64,000 nucleotides of DNA from Mesotaenium endlicherianum (taxonomy: Eukaryota; Streptophyta; Zygnematophyceae; Zygnematales; Mesotaeniaceae). The position numbers and the translations under genes were made by a program. The stretch lies in the NCBI GenBank assembly GCA_009602735.1, contig WELA01002734.1, forward strand, positions 1 through 64,000, given 5' to 3'. Of the stretch, positions 53,121-63,652 are shown one piece after another (the first letter of the stretch is position 1; each line of letters begins with the position of its first letter). The notes beneath the pieces are model-generated. The model made no database searches. It saw nothing but the letters and a program-made list of their open reading frames with translations, and was not told where the DNA came from.

Positions 53121-55262
53121 TTATTTGGTCATATAGGTCCAGGTAATATTGCCTACTGTGTTCGGCTTACCGTTCACCGGTGCTGAGATGGTTCCTTTGA
53201 ATTGCCCCTTTGTTCCTTCTACTTTGATCTCACGGAAACTATATTCGCCTTTTTCATAGTTGAAAGTTTCTCCATCATCATCGTACAATAAAAAGCTGCC
53301 TGGCTTTTCTCCGTAATGGCGTATTTCCAGGTCTACTTTCTCACCCGCTTTAGGTGCGTGCATGCGTGCAGGCATCAGGGGTATGATGCCACCATCTTTC
53401 ACATACACTGGTATCTTATCCAATCCTGGTTCTACGGTGATCACAGTACCATCTCCTGCAAATGCGCCGGTATAAAAATCATACCATCGTCCTTTGGGCA
53501 ATACTACTTTCCGGCTCTTTTGCCCTGTGAACAAAGGAGCTACCAACAGGTTTTCACCGGCCATGTATTGGTCTTTGATTTCTTTTGAAACGGCTTCTGC
53601 GTAAGGATTCTCTTCCAGGTTGGCATTGGCTGCTTCTTTTTTCGTTGTCTGTTTGAACCCATCTTCCAATCCCATTCCGTAAAAAGGCGGCGTTCCTGCA
53701 AAATGATATTGCGCAAAGACCGAATACCAGTAAGGCATCATGCGCATGCGCAGCAATGCATATTCTTTTATCTGCGATGCCACTTCAGTGTACGACCAGG
53801 GCTTGGTACCGCTGGACCATGCGTTGATCATGGCCATTGGCGAGAATACAACCGTTTGGAAACGGCGCAACCATTCTTCTGCTGTTTTAGAAGCGCGTGC
53901 CTCGGGCGTCCACAATACACCGGCCGTTCCGCTATTGATCAATGCCGTGATAAAATCTTCGTGGTTATAATAATCGTTGTAGATCACATAGGGAAAAGAA
54001 ACAGCGCCTGCGTTGGAAGCGCGCACCAATCCATAAGTACGCTGATTTTTCTGATGGAACATTTCAGCGCTGTATCGCATAGCCAACACACCAAAGGTCT
54101 GCCGCATCTGCTCTGCACTGGTACCGGAAGGAAATGTGGCTACATCGGGCCAGAGATAATAATCGTATCCGTCCACTTCATCAATTTTATATCCGCTGAC
54201 GCCGATAGCTACCTGGTCTTTTTTCAGTTGCCCGAAAAAAGCATTCCTTGCCTGCGGCATGTTGAAATCGGGCACTTCACCTGTCCACACCGTATGCGAA
54301 CCGGTATATGGTTTAATGGCCTGGTAAAAAGGCGCATCGGCAGCAACATAGGGATTGATCCACAAGTTCAACCGGATGCCCTTGCTGAGCATCTGCTGCA
54401 CAAAGGTTTTAGGCGCAGGATATCTTTGAGGGTCCCATGCAAAAGTGCCGGGATAGGCTTTGCTTTGCCAGCCTGGTTCCAGCCCGATAAAATCGAGCGG
54501 GAATCCTTTCTCTGCAAAAGCATCTGCCTCTTTTGCTACTTCTTCTGCGGTATACAATGATTTCACGCGTTGTGTGAACCCGAGCCCCCAACGCGGCGGC
54601 AATACTCCGCCGCCGTTGAACAGGTTGAACCTTCGCACTGCATCCATGGGTGTGGGGCCTGCAAATACATAAACTTCCACACCGGCTACAGGCACCTGCA
54701 TTTCCACTGCCTCGGAATAAGGTCTGGCGCTCCAGCTCTTGTCTGTGTTGCGGTCTTTTGATACCGGTGGATGCTTGCTGTCTTTCCGCACAGCGCTTCC
54801 CGCATATACTTTGATATAACGTGCCGCATTTACAAACACGCCATAACCTTTTGATGAAACATAAAAAGGCGTGGGTGCATGTGTACGGCCATTGTCTTTA
54901 CCACCATAGTGGTCTACATGCAATTCAAGTATTTTTCCGCGCTGGTGAACTGTTTGAAAGTTCAACCCAAAACCATACAATTGCTCTTCTTTATCGAGCG
55001 GAAAACGAAGTGCAGTTTTCCCATCCGTTACCATTCCTGCAATGTCGCCATTGGAGAACGGGAAAGATACTTTGGACATCTTACCCAATGCATTGGTATT
55101 GGGTTGTGCACCGGCAGCTTTCAGGAGATCATAGGCTTCCGGTTTGCCTACCACTCCCTTCCATACACCCGGCGCTACTTCTTTCCAGGCAATGGTTTGC
55201 GCACGGGCAACCATGCAGACCAGCATACAAAATGCGATGGACCAACTTTTTTTATTCATCAT
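53121..55262 (-). CDS. GH31 alpha-glycosidase
   Basis: About 713 residues from ATG 55262 (the frame upstream overlaps GH95), with a signal peptide ending at ARAQ. The TIM barrel holds LPPRWGLGFTQRVKS, FPLDFIGLEPGWQ, the nucleophile loop SGYKIDEVDGYD and an acid/base region VIYNDYYNHEDF that differs from the common RSxxAGSQR form. GH31 includes alpha-glucosidases, alpha-xylosidases and alpha-galactosidases, so specificity is open. It is 22 bp after GH95. Confidence 0.88.
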   Translation of the reverse strand: MMNKKSWSIAFCMLVCMVARAQTIAWKEVAPGVWKGVVGKPEAYDLLKAAGAQPNTNALGKMSKVSFPFSNGDIAGMVTDGKTALRFPLDKEEQLYGFGLNFQTVHQRGKILELHVDHYGGKDNGRTHAPTPFYVSSKGYGVFVNAARYIKVYAGSAVRKDSKHPPVSKDRNTDKSWSARPYSEAVEMQVPVAGVEVYVFAGPTPMDAVRRFNLFNGGGVLPPRWGLGFTQRVKSLYTAEEVAKEADAFAEKGFPLDFIGLEPGWQSKAYPGTFAWDPQRYPAPKTFVQQMLSKGIRLNLWINPYVAADAPFYQAIKPYTGSHTVWTGEVPDFNMPQARNAFFGQLKKDQVAIGVSGYKIDEVDGYDYYLWPDVATFPSGTSAEQMRQTFGVLAMRYSAEMFHQKNQRTYGLVRASNAGAVSFPYVIYNDYYNHEDFITALINSGTAGVLWTPEARASKTAEEWLRRFQTVVFSPMAMINAWSSGTKPWSYTEVASQIKEYALLRMRMMPYWYSVFAQYHFAGTPPFYGMGLEDGFKQTTKKEAANANLEENPYAEAVSKEIKDQYMAGENLLVAPLFTGQKSRKVVLPKGRWYDFYTGAFAGDGTVITVEPGLDKIPVYVKDGGIIPLMPARMHAPKAGEKVDLEIRHYGEKPGSFLLYDDDGETFNYEKGEYSFREIKVEGTKGQFKGTISAPVNGKPNTVGNITWTYMTK

Positions 55263-55284
55263 ATAAATGCATTCAAACAATGAC

Positions 55285-57867
55285 TTACAATGGTAGTATC
55301 GTATAGGTTTTTCCTTTCTCTGTAGCGAAATCAATAACGTATCCTTCTGTACGATCCAGTTCCTGCAATGTTGCATGCGTAACATTTTCGAAAGGAGGCA
55401 TTCCATACACCGTATTCAGCCCGTTCCTGTTCTCTCCTTTTGCAGATTGACTTTTTGTTTCTACGATCTTCACCGGCTGCCATGTGCGTATCCTGCAATT
55501 GCCGCCTATGCCTGATAGAATTTTCCCTTTCACCAGTTTACCTTCTTTCCATTCCATGCTCACCGTGAAATTACCTCTGGCTTTGATGCCGCTTACCGAA
55601 CCGTCTTTCCAGGCTTTGGGTAATGCAGGCAATAAAGCAATATAACCGGCATGGCTCTGCAAGAGCATTTCAGTGATGCCGGCCGTTGCACCAAAATTTC
55701 CATCGATCTGGAAAGGCGGGTGTGCATCGAAAAGATTCGGGTAAGTGCCGCCTCCTCCCATGGTTTCGCGTGGTTCTCCCGGATTGATATAATTAAACGC
55801 TGCACTTAATATTTTGTAAGCATGTTCCCCATCCTGAAGCCTCGCCCACCAGTTGATCTTCCAGGCCATAGACCAGCCGGTACTCACATCGCCGCGATGG
55901 ATAAGCGATTGTTTGGCAGCAGCAGCCAACGCTGGCGTATGATTCACTGTGATCTGGCTGCCCGGATAGAGTCCGAATAAGTGAGAGATATGCCTGTGCT
56001 TGTCTTTCGGATCATCCCAATCTTTGAACCATTCCTGTATTTGTCCGTATTGTCCGATATGATAAGGATATAATTGCGCCTTTGCTTTCACCAGCTCATC
56101 ATGAAATGCTGCATCTGTTTTCAACTCCTCAGTTGTTTTGATCAGTGCGGTAAACAATTCGCGGATGATGGACATATCCATGGTAGATGCCATGGCCATA
56201 TCGTATTCCTTGCCATTGATCTTAATGCTGTTTTCCGGTGAGGTAGACGGATTGGTAACGAGGTAGCCTGACTGTTTATCTTTTACGAGCCAGTGCAGCA
56301 TGAATTGCGCAGCGCCTTTCATAAGCGGATATGCCTGCTCACGCAAAAACTGTTTGTTGCCCGTGAACAAATAGTGCTCCCATAAATGGGTGCTGAACCA
56401 TGCTCCCGCCATGGGCCATGCCGACCAGCGAGGTGATCCTTTGGGATCCTGGTCGTATCCGCCGGGTGGCGATGTTTTGGCCCAGATATCTGAGTTGTGG
56501 TGCACTACCCATCCTTCATTGATATTGTAATTCACTTTGGCTGTAACAGCTCCGTTCACTGCCAACTCTTTCATGAAATCAAATAATGGCTGGTGGCATT
56601 CTGAAAGATTGGTATTTTCTGCCGGCCAGTAATTCATTTCGGTGTTGATATTGGTGGTATAGTTACTTCCCCATGGCGGCTGCACATGATCATTCCAGAT
56701 ACCCTGCAGGTTGGTAGGCCTTGAGCCGGGCCTGGAAGAAGCGATCATCAGGTAACGGCCAAACTGGTAATACAAGACTTGTAAAGCATTATCGTGCTGT
56801 GTTTTGCCAAAACGCTTCAGTCTTTCATCAGTAGGCAATTTGTCCGCTTCGGTGTTTTCACCGAGGTTTAACTTCACCCTGTTGAACAACGACTGATAAT
56901 CGGCAATGTGTTTAGCACGGAGCGATTGAAAGCTTTGCTGTACAGCACGCTGCAGGTTGGCTTTGGCTTCTATGGAAGGATCTTTTCCTTCGAGCCCCGG
57001 TGATTTGTTGAAACCGTTGAAGCTGGTTGCTTCAGATAAATAGATCACTACTTCATCTGCATTACGCACATTCAGCGCACCTGCATGTTGCTTGACCGTT
57101 CCATTGACGGCAACCAGTTTTACATGCACCTCAAAATTCATTCCCTCTCCATTCGCGTTCTCATCGTATACTACCTGGTGTGGGTCGTATTCGCGGTTGG
57201 CTACATACTTGGGCGCTTTGCCTTTCAATACAAGGTAATTATCGCTCACTGCATTGACATGATACTTCAATTTACTGGTTAGTGTTGTTTGGATATTGAT
57301 GGATGCTTTTTTATTGGCTGTGATCCTTACCATCATGATCTTAGCGGGATGGCTGATGAATGTTTCCCTTGTGTAGGTAATATTGCCTACCGTGTATTTT
57401 ACCAGTGAAGTAGCATTTTGCAAATCCAGGCTGCGATAATAATAACTGGGGATGGTGTCCTTCATAGCTGATTTCACCCACAAATCGGCCAGCGGCAGGT
57501 ATCGCGCAGAATAAGGACCTTGCATTTTTCTCCACAGTGCGCGTGCACTGTCGTAGTTGCCTTGTTCTACCTGCGCCCTTACTTGTGGTAATATTACCGG
57601 TCCGTTAGGATTATTACCAGGATTGGGAGCAGCCGACCACAGCGTGTTATCATTCAGTTGATAACGTTCTGTAGTCACGCCACCGAAAACCATTGCACCG
57701 GTTTTAGCATTGCCAAGCGGCAATGCTTCTTCCCAAATACCTGCTGGTTTCGTATACCAGAGCGTTAGCGGTGATGTTCCTTTAACAGGTGCCGGCTTCA
57801 CCTGTGCCTGTATCGAGCCCATACACAGAATGCTGAGCGCTCCCAATATTTTTTTCATCGTATCCAT
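55285..57867 (-). CDS. GH95 alpha-L-fucosidase / alpha-L-galactosidase
   Basis: 860 residues with a signal peptide ending at IQAQ. The motifs [49 protein letters not shown] and [20 protein letters not shown] are those of GH95, which removes alpha-1,2-L-fucose or alpha-L-galactose by inversion. Starts at 57867 and 57858 are both possible. An 81-bp gap with a hairpin separates it from the gene before. Confidence 0.94.
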   Translation of the reverse strand: MDTMKKILGALSILCMGSIQAQVKPAPVKGTSPLTLWYTKPAGIWEEALPLGNAKTGAMVFGGVTTERYQLNDNTLWSAAPNPGNNPNGPVILPQVRAQVEQGNYDSARALWRKMQGPYSARYLPLADLWVKSAMKDTIPSYYYRSLDLQNATSLVKYTVGNITYTRETFISHPAKIMMVRITANKKASINIQTTLTSKLKYHVNAVSDNYLVLKGKAPKYVANREYDPHQVVYDENANGEGMNFEVHVKLVAVNGTVKQHAGALNVRNADEVVIYLSEATSFNGFNKSPGLEGKDPSIEAKANLQRAVQQSFQSLRAKHIADYQSLFNRVKLNLGENTEADKLPTDERLKRFGKTQHDNALQVLYYQFGRYLMIASSRPGSRPTNLQGIWNDHVQPPWGSNYTTNINTEMNYWPAENTNLSECHQPLFDFMKELAVNGAVTAKVNYNINEGWVVHHNSDIWAKTSPPGGYDQDPKGSPRWSAWPMAGAWFSTHLWEHYLFTGNKQFLREQAYPLMKGAAQFMLHWLVKDKQSGYLVTNPSTSPENSIKINGKEYDMAMASTMDMSIIRELFTALIKTTEELKTDAAFHDELVKAKAQLYPYHIGQYGQIQEWFKDWDDPKDKHRHISHLFGLYPGSQITVNHTPALAAAAKQSLIHRGDVSTGWSMAWKINWWARLQDGEHAYKILSAAFNYINPGEPRETMGGGGTYPNLFDAHPPFQIDGNFGATAGITEMLLQSHAGYIALLPALPKAWKDGSVSGIKARGNFTVSMEWKEGKLVKGKILSGIGGNCRIRTWQPVKIVETKSQSAKGENRNGLNTVYGMPPFENVTHATLQELDRTEGYVIDFATEKGKTYTILPL

Positions 57868-57906
57868 TCTTATAAGAATGATCTGTTTGGTATAAGAAAT
57901 TGAGTA

Positions 57907-57942
57907 ATGATTGTTGCAACAAAGCTATGCTTCAACAATCAT
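57907..57942 (-). promoter_or_regulatory. Intercistronic hairpin in the polysaccharide operon
   Basis: Perfect 10-bp arms ATGATTGTTG (57907-57916) and CAACAATCAT (57933-57942) enclose an inner AAGC/GCTT stem. No T-run follows, so it is not a classical terminator. It may protect or process the upstream susCD mRNA. A separate 14-bp palindrome ATTCTTATAAGAAT (57866-57879) abuts the GH95 start. Confidence 0.5.
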
Positions 57943-57948
57943 GATATA

Positions 57949-58746
57949 TTATTTCGAAGGATACAAAGCTGCCCCGTACACATGCACAACACCATTGGTT
58001 GCTATATACCCCATAGAGCGGTCATTGGTACGATCATTGAACACAATCGGAGCAATATCGGCATTATTCTGGATACGCAGGTAAAACTTGCCATCCTGGT
58101 CAAAGCCCTTGCCGCCGTTTGGATTGAACGCAGAAACACTGGGATCCCAATAGCCCAAGAGGGACTCCTTGGTTGCTACTGTACCGGCAGGGAGGGTTGA
58201 CTGCAAGGCTTTGTTTTCTGCATTCAGGTCGTAATAATTGTACACTTGCTGACCGATCAGGTATTTGAAAAAGTTCCTGACTGTTTCTTTCGAATAATCT
58301 TCCCAACGGGTTGCAGGACGTGTCTGCGGCAATCCCGTAGTAGGATTCATGACCGGGTTGCCATTGGCATCCGGTACAATGATCTGGAAAACAAAGAACA
58401 ATCCCTTATCCATCACCCCCGAACTGTTGAACCCCCGAACTGCGTCGTTGTGCAGAAAGATAAAAGTTCTTCCCGGTCTCTCATATTCTGAAAGATCAAA
58501 TCCACAATAATCGAGTCCTTTTTTCATCCACCGGAATACGGTATCCGTTGGTGCATCGGGTGTTCCATCTGCTCTTTTCAGCAGAAAGTCCTTCGCCGTC
58601 ATGTTGATATTCGGATCGAGTGTCTTCTTTTTATAATCGTAATTCTCCTGTAAGTTGAGACCCAGCATTTTTTTACATCCGGGTAAAAAAGTGGTCGTAA
58701 CTGCAAGCAGCAGGAGACTGTTGATTGTTATTTTAAGTGCTTTCAT
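57949..58746 (-). CDS. Fasciclin-like surface lipoprotein (SusE/F position)
   Basis: 265 residues with a lipobox LPGCKK. The C-terminal half looks like a fasciclin (FAS1) domain, ending TNGVVHVYGAALYPS, where FAS1 domains end in a similar GVIHVID strand. Directly after susD, such lipoproteins usually bind glycans at the cell surface. The binding role is inferred from position. Confidence 0.7.
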   Translation of the reverse strand: MKALKITINSLLLLAVTTTFLPGCKKMLGLNLQENYDYKKKTLDPNINMTAKDFLLKRADGTPDAPTDTVFRWMKKGLDYCGFDLSEYERPGRTFIFLHNDAVRGFNSSGVMDKGLFFVFQIIVPDANGNPVMNPTTGLPQTRPATRWEDYSKETVRNFFKYLIGQQVYNYYDLNAENKALQSTLPAGTVATKESLLGYWDPSVSAFNPNGGKGFDQDGKFYLRIQNNADIAPIVFNDRTNDRSMGYIATNGVVHVYGAALYPSK

Positions 58747-58758
58747 AGTTGCTGTTTT

Positions 58759-60333
58759 TTATCCTCCATAACCTGGGTTCTGAACTAATTTTTTATTGGC
58801 ATTCAAGACGCTCCGATTGATCGGCCACAAAATGCGCCGGGGATCGCTGAAGCCGATCGCTTCCGCCGCCGGTGTTCCCGCTGAAACCTGTCTTCTCCTC
58901 AATATCGGATCCATGATCTTTACCACATTACCGGTACGAACCAGGTCGAACCATCTTTTACCTTCGCCAACCAATTCCCATTGGCGTTCCTGCAAAATTG
59001 CATCGGCCATAGCCGCCTGGTTAGCTACAGGTGCGCTGCCGGCTGTATAAGCTGGTAGTCCTGCTCTTACGTGTACATAGTTCAGGTACTTCAACGCGTT
59101 ATTGAGATCGCCTGTTGCATTCAATGCTTCTGCATACAACAAGTATAAATCGGCCAGCCTGTACATGGGCAGGTAAACGGGCAGTTCTTTGTAATAGTAA
59201 AGTGCCAACTCTGCAGCGGTAGATGCTTTGGTAGGATTAACCGGTGAAGCATACCATTTGATGAACCTGTCGCGATTGGATTTTGTAGCATCACTGCTGG
59301 CAGAATACGGATCGATGGTCTGCTTGGGTCTGATATCGGCAGTAGCTGGTGAAGCAACAGTTTGAGGTATTACCCAACTGTTGTATAATCCAATATCCAT
59401 AACGATCGGCTTGTTATTGGCAGTCCATGATGTTGTCATGCATGCGCAATCGTTCTTCAGAAAATCCCAGTGGATGCTCCATATCGATTCTATACTTGTA
59501 TTAGGTGCAGTAAACATGCTTTTCCAACTGGCTTGCGGCTGCAGGTTGGCGCCGCTGGTGCCGGTATAAACAGCGCCGGTGGGACCTTTCGCTTTGAACA
59601 GGTTATTGATCCATACGATGGCGTTGGCATAGTCTTTCTTCCACATATACACATCGGCCATGATAGCGCATATCGCACCTTCGCCGAGTGTCCACACAGA
59701 AGGCGTTTGATTTTTAGTAACCAATGCATACGCCTGCGTAAGATCGGGTAGGATCACCTGGTCAATGATCTTACTGGCCGGGTCACGGGGTTTTTCCAAT
59801 GTGTCCGTCAGGTCTTCCAATGGTTTTGTCCGGATCGGTGCATCGCCCCATACCCTTACGATATAGAAATAAGCCATCGCACGCATGGCATAACACTCAG
59901 ACAATGCTTTATTGATCACGTCCTTTGTTACCTTACTATCTGTAAGTGCCGCGCCGGGGATGTACTTGATATTGGTATTGGCTCTTCCGATCACTGTATA
60001 CAAACCGGACCAGTCAGAAAAATCGTTATCGGTTGTCAGCGCATTCATGGCTACTTCCGTAGTGTTGATGCTGGTATAGCTCAAAAAACGGTCGAAGTTA
60101 TCAGAGCGGTAATCGCCCCAGAATAAAACCCTTTCCTTATACTGTGCTTCTCCTATCATCTGTTGCTGGAAACCGGAGTACATGCCGGCCATCGCTGCAT
60201 CGACATCGTATTTCGATTTGAAGAACCGGCTCTGCGACACCTGTGACTGCGGTGTGAGGTCAAGGAATTTTTTACAACTGCTGAATGCAGCAACCATACT
60301 GCATGCAGCCAATATATATTTCAATCTTTTCAT
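58759..60333 (-). CDS. RagB/SusD-family glycan-binding lipoprotein
   Basis: 524 residues with a lipobox FSSCKKF. The helical TPR-like core is seen in ECYAMRAMAYFYIVRVWGDA and the C-terminal family signature ILQERQWELVGEGKRWFDLV. It forms the lid of the SusC channel encoded 10 bases upstream and binds the polysaccharide. A hydrophilic loop around residues 300-345 has CAC and Trp residues that could face the ligand. Confidence 0.95.
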   Translation of the reverse strand: MKRLKYILAACSMVAAFSSCKKFLDLTPQSQVSQSRFFKSKYDVDAAMAGMYSGFQQQMIGEAQYKERVLFWGDYRSDNFDRFLSYTSINTTEVAMNALTTDNDFSDWSGLYTVIGRANTNIKYIPGAALTDSKVTKDVINKALSECYAMRAMAYFYIVRVWGDAPIRTKPLEDLTDTLEKPRDPASKIIDQVILPDLTQAYALVTKNQTPSVWTLGEGAICAIMADVYMWKKDYANAIVWINNLFKAKGPTGAVYTGTSGANLQPQASWKSMFTAPNTSIESIWSIHWDFLKNDCACMTTSWTANNKPIVMDIGLYNSWVIPQTVASPATADIRPKQTIDPYSASSDATKSNRDRFIKWYASPVNPTKASTAAELALYYYKELPVYLPMYRLADLYLLYAEALNATGDLNNALKYLNYVHVRAGLPAYTAGSAPVANQAAMADAILQERQWELVGEGKRWFDLVRTGNVVKIMDPILRRRQVSAGTPAAEAIGFSDPRRILWPINRSVLNANKKLVQNPGYGG

Positions 60334-60343
60334 TGTTATCGTT

Positions 60344-63300
60344 TTAGAAGTTAACGTTTACACCAAATCCAAACTCTCTTCTTTTCGGATATTTTCCGGT
60401 ATCATTTCCTGGCTGCAGGATATTGGTGGCACTGAACTCAGGATCATATCCCCTGTAATTGGTCCAGGTAAGCAGGTTGGTGCCATACGCATATACCGTC
60501 AATCCTTTCATGAATATTTTCTGCACGGCGTTGGGTAAAAACGTATAAGAGAGGCGCATGCTCGACAGGCGTATAAAAGATCCGTCTTCGATAAACAGGC
60601 TGTTGCCATCTGTTTTCTGGTTACCGCGGTTCTTGGCTTCCGGGTAGTAAGGATATTTTGCGATATCGCCTGGTTTCCTCCATGCATTATACACCATATC
60701 GGGACTACCCGCACCTGTGTTGGAAGGATAGCTTTGGTTGAACAACAATGCATTGTAAACATTGGAGCCAAAAGAAGCATTGATAAGGAACGAGAGCATG
60801 AATTGTTTGTAGGTAATGTTATTGAGGATACCCAGGTAGAATTTGGGTTGTGCATTGGCCAGTATCTGGCGGTCGCGGTCGTCGATCAGACTGTCTTTAT
60901 TGGTGTTTTGCCATATCGCATCACCGCCGCGCAATTTGCCCGAAGGATCGTATAAACTGTGTACATACCCGGTATAACGTTGTCCGTTGAATAGATAAAC
61001 CGGCGCCCCATTGTCGTACAAAGGCTTGCCGTCTTTATCGAGTACCAGCGTTAACTGATCCCAATTATCGTTATAAGCGTTTGATTCATTCCAGGCATAT
61101 ACACCCAGGTTTCTCCATCCGAAGAAATTACCGATCCTGCCACCTGGTTCTATGTACCATTTGTTGCCCACTACGAAAGGAGTACCGTCGCCCAGTTCTT
61201 TGATCCTGCCTCTTTCAAAAGAAATGTTTCCGCCTATTTCCCAGGTAACGCCTTTATTCCTGCTTTTTGCAACAATGGGCATTCCTTTTACAGAGAACTC
61301 AAGTCCCCTGTTTTCAAGTGTGCCCAGGTTCACTTTCACATTATCGAATCCTACTTCACCAGGCAGCGCTTTTTCATACAAAAGATCCTTTGTTGTTTTG
61401 ATATAATATTCTGCTGTAAACAATAACCTGCCGTGGAAGAAAGTGAGGTCTACACCGGCATTCTGCTGTATGGTTGTTTCCCAGTGTACTTGTTCATTAC
61501 CGAATGTGGGCGTGGTATAAGCGCCTCCTACACCGTTGTAGTTACCGGCAAAGATGATCTTGTTGAGATAATCATTCGAACCGATCTTATCATTACCTAC
61601 CTGGCCAATACCGATCCGGAACCTGCCATCAGAAAGTACATTGCGCGTCCAATTCATGAAAGGTTCGTCGGAGAAACGCCAGCCTGCAGAAGCCGAATAA
61701 AAATTACCCCATCTTGCTTCACTGCCAAACCTGGAAGAGCCATCACGCCGGTAGATGCCTGCCAATGTGTAACGGCCTTTATAGCTGTAGTTCAATCGCG
61801 TAAACAAACTTGCGCCGGCATTGACATCGGCATTGGTATTGGTTTTGGAAGCGGTGATATAAGAAGGATTGGTTACAAATATATCCTCGCTTACTACGTT
61901 GGCATATTCAGAGTGCGCCTGGTCGAAACGCCTGGTATCTGCATCGAAGCCCAATACGCCTTGCAGACTGTGCACGCCGCCAAATGTTTTATTATAGTTG
62001 AAAAATGCCTGGTACTCCCATGTGAATGTCTTTTGCATATCATTTGAACCACTGTTCTGGTCCCTGTTGGCCGAAAGGTAGCGGGGTGAGAAGCTAATGT
62101 TCTGCCGTTGATCCAACATTGCATTGAATGTTGTGGTGAACATGAGGTCTTTATTGAATTGGTATTGCAGCGAATTACTCAATTGGATGCCGAACACTTC
62201 CGTCTTATTTGTTTCCAGCAATGCGTTGGCTACGGGGTTTCGCTTGGAACCTACATAACTGGTAAGCGATCCGTCGGGATAATAGATCAATGAATAAGCG
62301 GGCCTGTCAAACGCAACGTTCACCGTTCTGCCTATGGGTATTTCATTTCCTTTTTGCCAGATGAAAGACATATTGCCTATGTATTTCAGTTTGGGGGAAG
62401 CCTGGTACTCCACATTGGTTCTTACCTGCATCCTTTTGATATAACTGTTGATGATGATCGACTTATCATCGAGATAATTCAATCCTGTATAAAAATTCAG
62501 TCCTTTTTGTCCGCCGCTCACACCCAGGTTGATCTGTTGCCTGTCTCCCAGGTTGCCCAGGAGCAATTGCTGCAAATCGTTATCGGAGTTGAATCCCGGG
62601 TTCAATGAATCGGTATTGCCACCGGTTGAGCCTGTAGGATTCGTGGATTGTATTCTTCTGAATTCGCGAACTTCTGCTGCATTGTTTTGTGGAAGTTTAT
62701 GCGCCAGTTTTCCAAAAATGCGGGAATAGCTCAGGTCGATCCTGGGCTTTCCTTCTTTTCCTTTTTTAGTAGTGATGATGATCACACCATTGGCGGCACG
62801 CGCACCATAAATGGCCGCAGAGGCCGCATCTTTCAACACTTCCACCCTTTCAATATCCATGGGGTTGATGGTGGATGCGTTGGGCGTGATCACACCGTCT
62901 ACCAGGTACAACGGGCCGTTGCCACCATTGAGTGTAGAGGCTCCACGTATTTGAATGGTACCTTCGGCACCAGGCGCTCCCCCGCCATCATTCACCACCA
63001 ATACACCTGCCGCTTGTCCTTGCAAGGCGTCGAACAGGTTCACGGGTTGTCTTTCTTCAATGTTCTTGGAGTTGATAGAAGAAATAGCGCCGGTTACATC
63101 TCTTTTCTTCTGGGTGCCATAACCCACCACCACTACTTCATCCAGGTCAGATGCGGAGGCCGTTAAGGAAGGGTTGATAACTGTTCTTCCATTGACGGGC
63201 TCTTCTTTACTTGAGTATCCCACATGAGAAAATACCAGCACATCCTTTGCCTCGGCGTTGATGGTGAATTTACCATCGGCGTTGGTAACGGTTGCTGACT

Positions 63301-63493
63301 GGGCTTTTCCTTTAACAGAAACTGTTGCACCGGATAAGGGTTCTCCTTTAGCATCTTTGAGGGTTCCGGTGATCTTGAGCGCTTGTGCATGTGCCCAACT
63401 AAAAGAGAGTAATAGTGCAATTAGTAATAAAGGCCGCGTCTTGTATTTTGCACCGGACACAATAAGACGCCGGATGATCGTTGTTTTCATCAT
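60344..63493 (-). CDS. SusC/RagA-family TonB-dependent transporter
   Basis: 1049 residues with a signal peptide ending at AHAQA. A carboxypeptidase-regulatory domain (about residues 40-110; ITGTLKDAKGEPLSGATVSV) precedes the TonB box/plug region DEVVVVGYGTQKKRDVTGAI and the large barrel, ending REFGFGVNVNF with a C-terminal aromatic. It imports oligosaccharides and needs ExbB/ExbD/TonB. It is the first gene of the operon; 63494-63652 holds its promoter region, with no perfect TAnnTTTG. Confidence 0.96.
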   Translation of the reverse strand: MMKTTIIRRLIVSGAKYKTRPLLLIALLLSFSWAHAQALKITGTLKDAKGEPLSGATVSVKGKAQSATVTNADGKFTINAEAKDVLVFSHVGYSSKEEPVNGRTVINPSLTASASDLDEVVVVGYGTQKKRDVTGAISSINSKNIEERQPVNLFDALQGQAAGVLVVNDGGGAPGAEGTIQIRGASTLNGGNGPLYLVDGVITPNASTINPMDIERVEVLKDAASAAIYGARAANGVIIITTKKGKEGKPRIDLSYSRIFGKLAHKLPQNNAAEVREFRRIQSTNPTGSTGGNTDSLNPGFNSDNDLQQLLLGNLGDRQQINLGVSGGQKGLNFYTGLNYLDDKSIIINSYIKRMQVRTNVEYQASPKLKYIGNMSFIWQKGNEIPIGRTVNVAFDRPAYSLIYYPDGSLTSYVGSKRNPVANALLETNKTEVFGIQLSNSLQYQFNKDLMFTTTFNAMLDQRQNISFSPRYLSANRDQNSGSNDMQKTFTWEYQAFFNYNKTFGGVHSLQGVLGFDADTRRFDQAHSEYANVVSEDIFVTNPSYITASKTNTNADVNAGASLFTRLNYSYKGRYTLAGIYRRDGSSRFGSEARWGNFYSASAGWRFSDEPFMNWTRNVLSDGRFRIGIGQVGNDKIGSNDYLNKIIFAGNYNGVGGAYTTPTFGNEQVHWETTIQQNAGVDLTFFHGRLLFTAEYYIKTTKDLLYEKALPGEVGFDNVKVNLGTLENRGLEFSVKGMPIVAKSRNKGVTWEIGGNISFERGRIKELGDGTPFVVGNKWYIEPGGRIGNFFGWRNLGVYAWNESNAYNDNWDQLTLVLDKDGKPLYDNGAPVYLFNGQRYTGYVHSLYDPSGKLRGGDAIWQNTNKDSLIDDRDRQILANAQPKFYLGILNNITYKQFMLSFLINASFGSNVYNALLFNQSYPSNTGAGSPDMVYNAWRKPGDIAKYPYYPEAKNRGNQKTDGNSLFIEDGSFIRLSSMRLSYTFLPNAVQKIFMKGLTVYAYGTNLLTWTNYRGYDPEFSATNILQPGNDTGKYPKRREFGFGVNVNF

Positions 63494-63652
63494 AGCAGGC
63501 AGTTTTGGTTTCGCAATTAGCTTAGTGGTGCAAGTAAGTTTTTTTAAATCGCGGCCCTGCCTGCTTTGTTTACATAGTAGTAAACTATTTTAACCTCATT
63601 TTAAGGTGTGTTTTGAAATAATTGGCATATCGAGTTTAATTTTTTGCCAGTA

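Noticed and set aside
53703-54560. 285-residue + strand frame opposite GH31
   Set aside because: Lies wholly inside the GH31 gene, which has clear catalytic motifs; rich in His, Cys and Arg as expected of a shadow frame.
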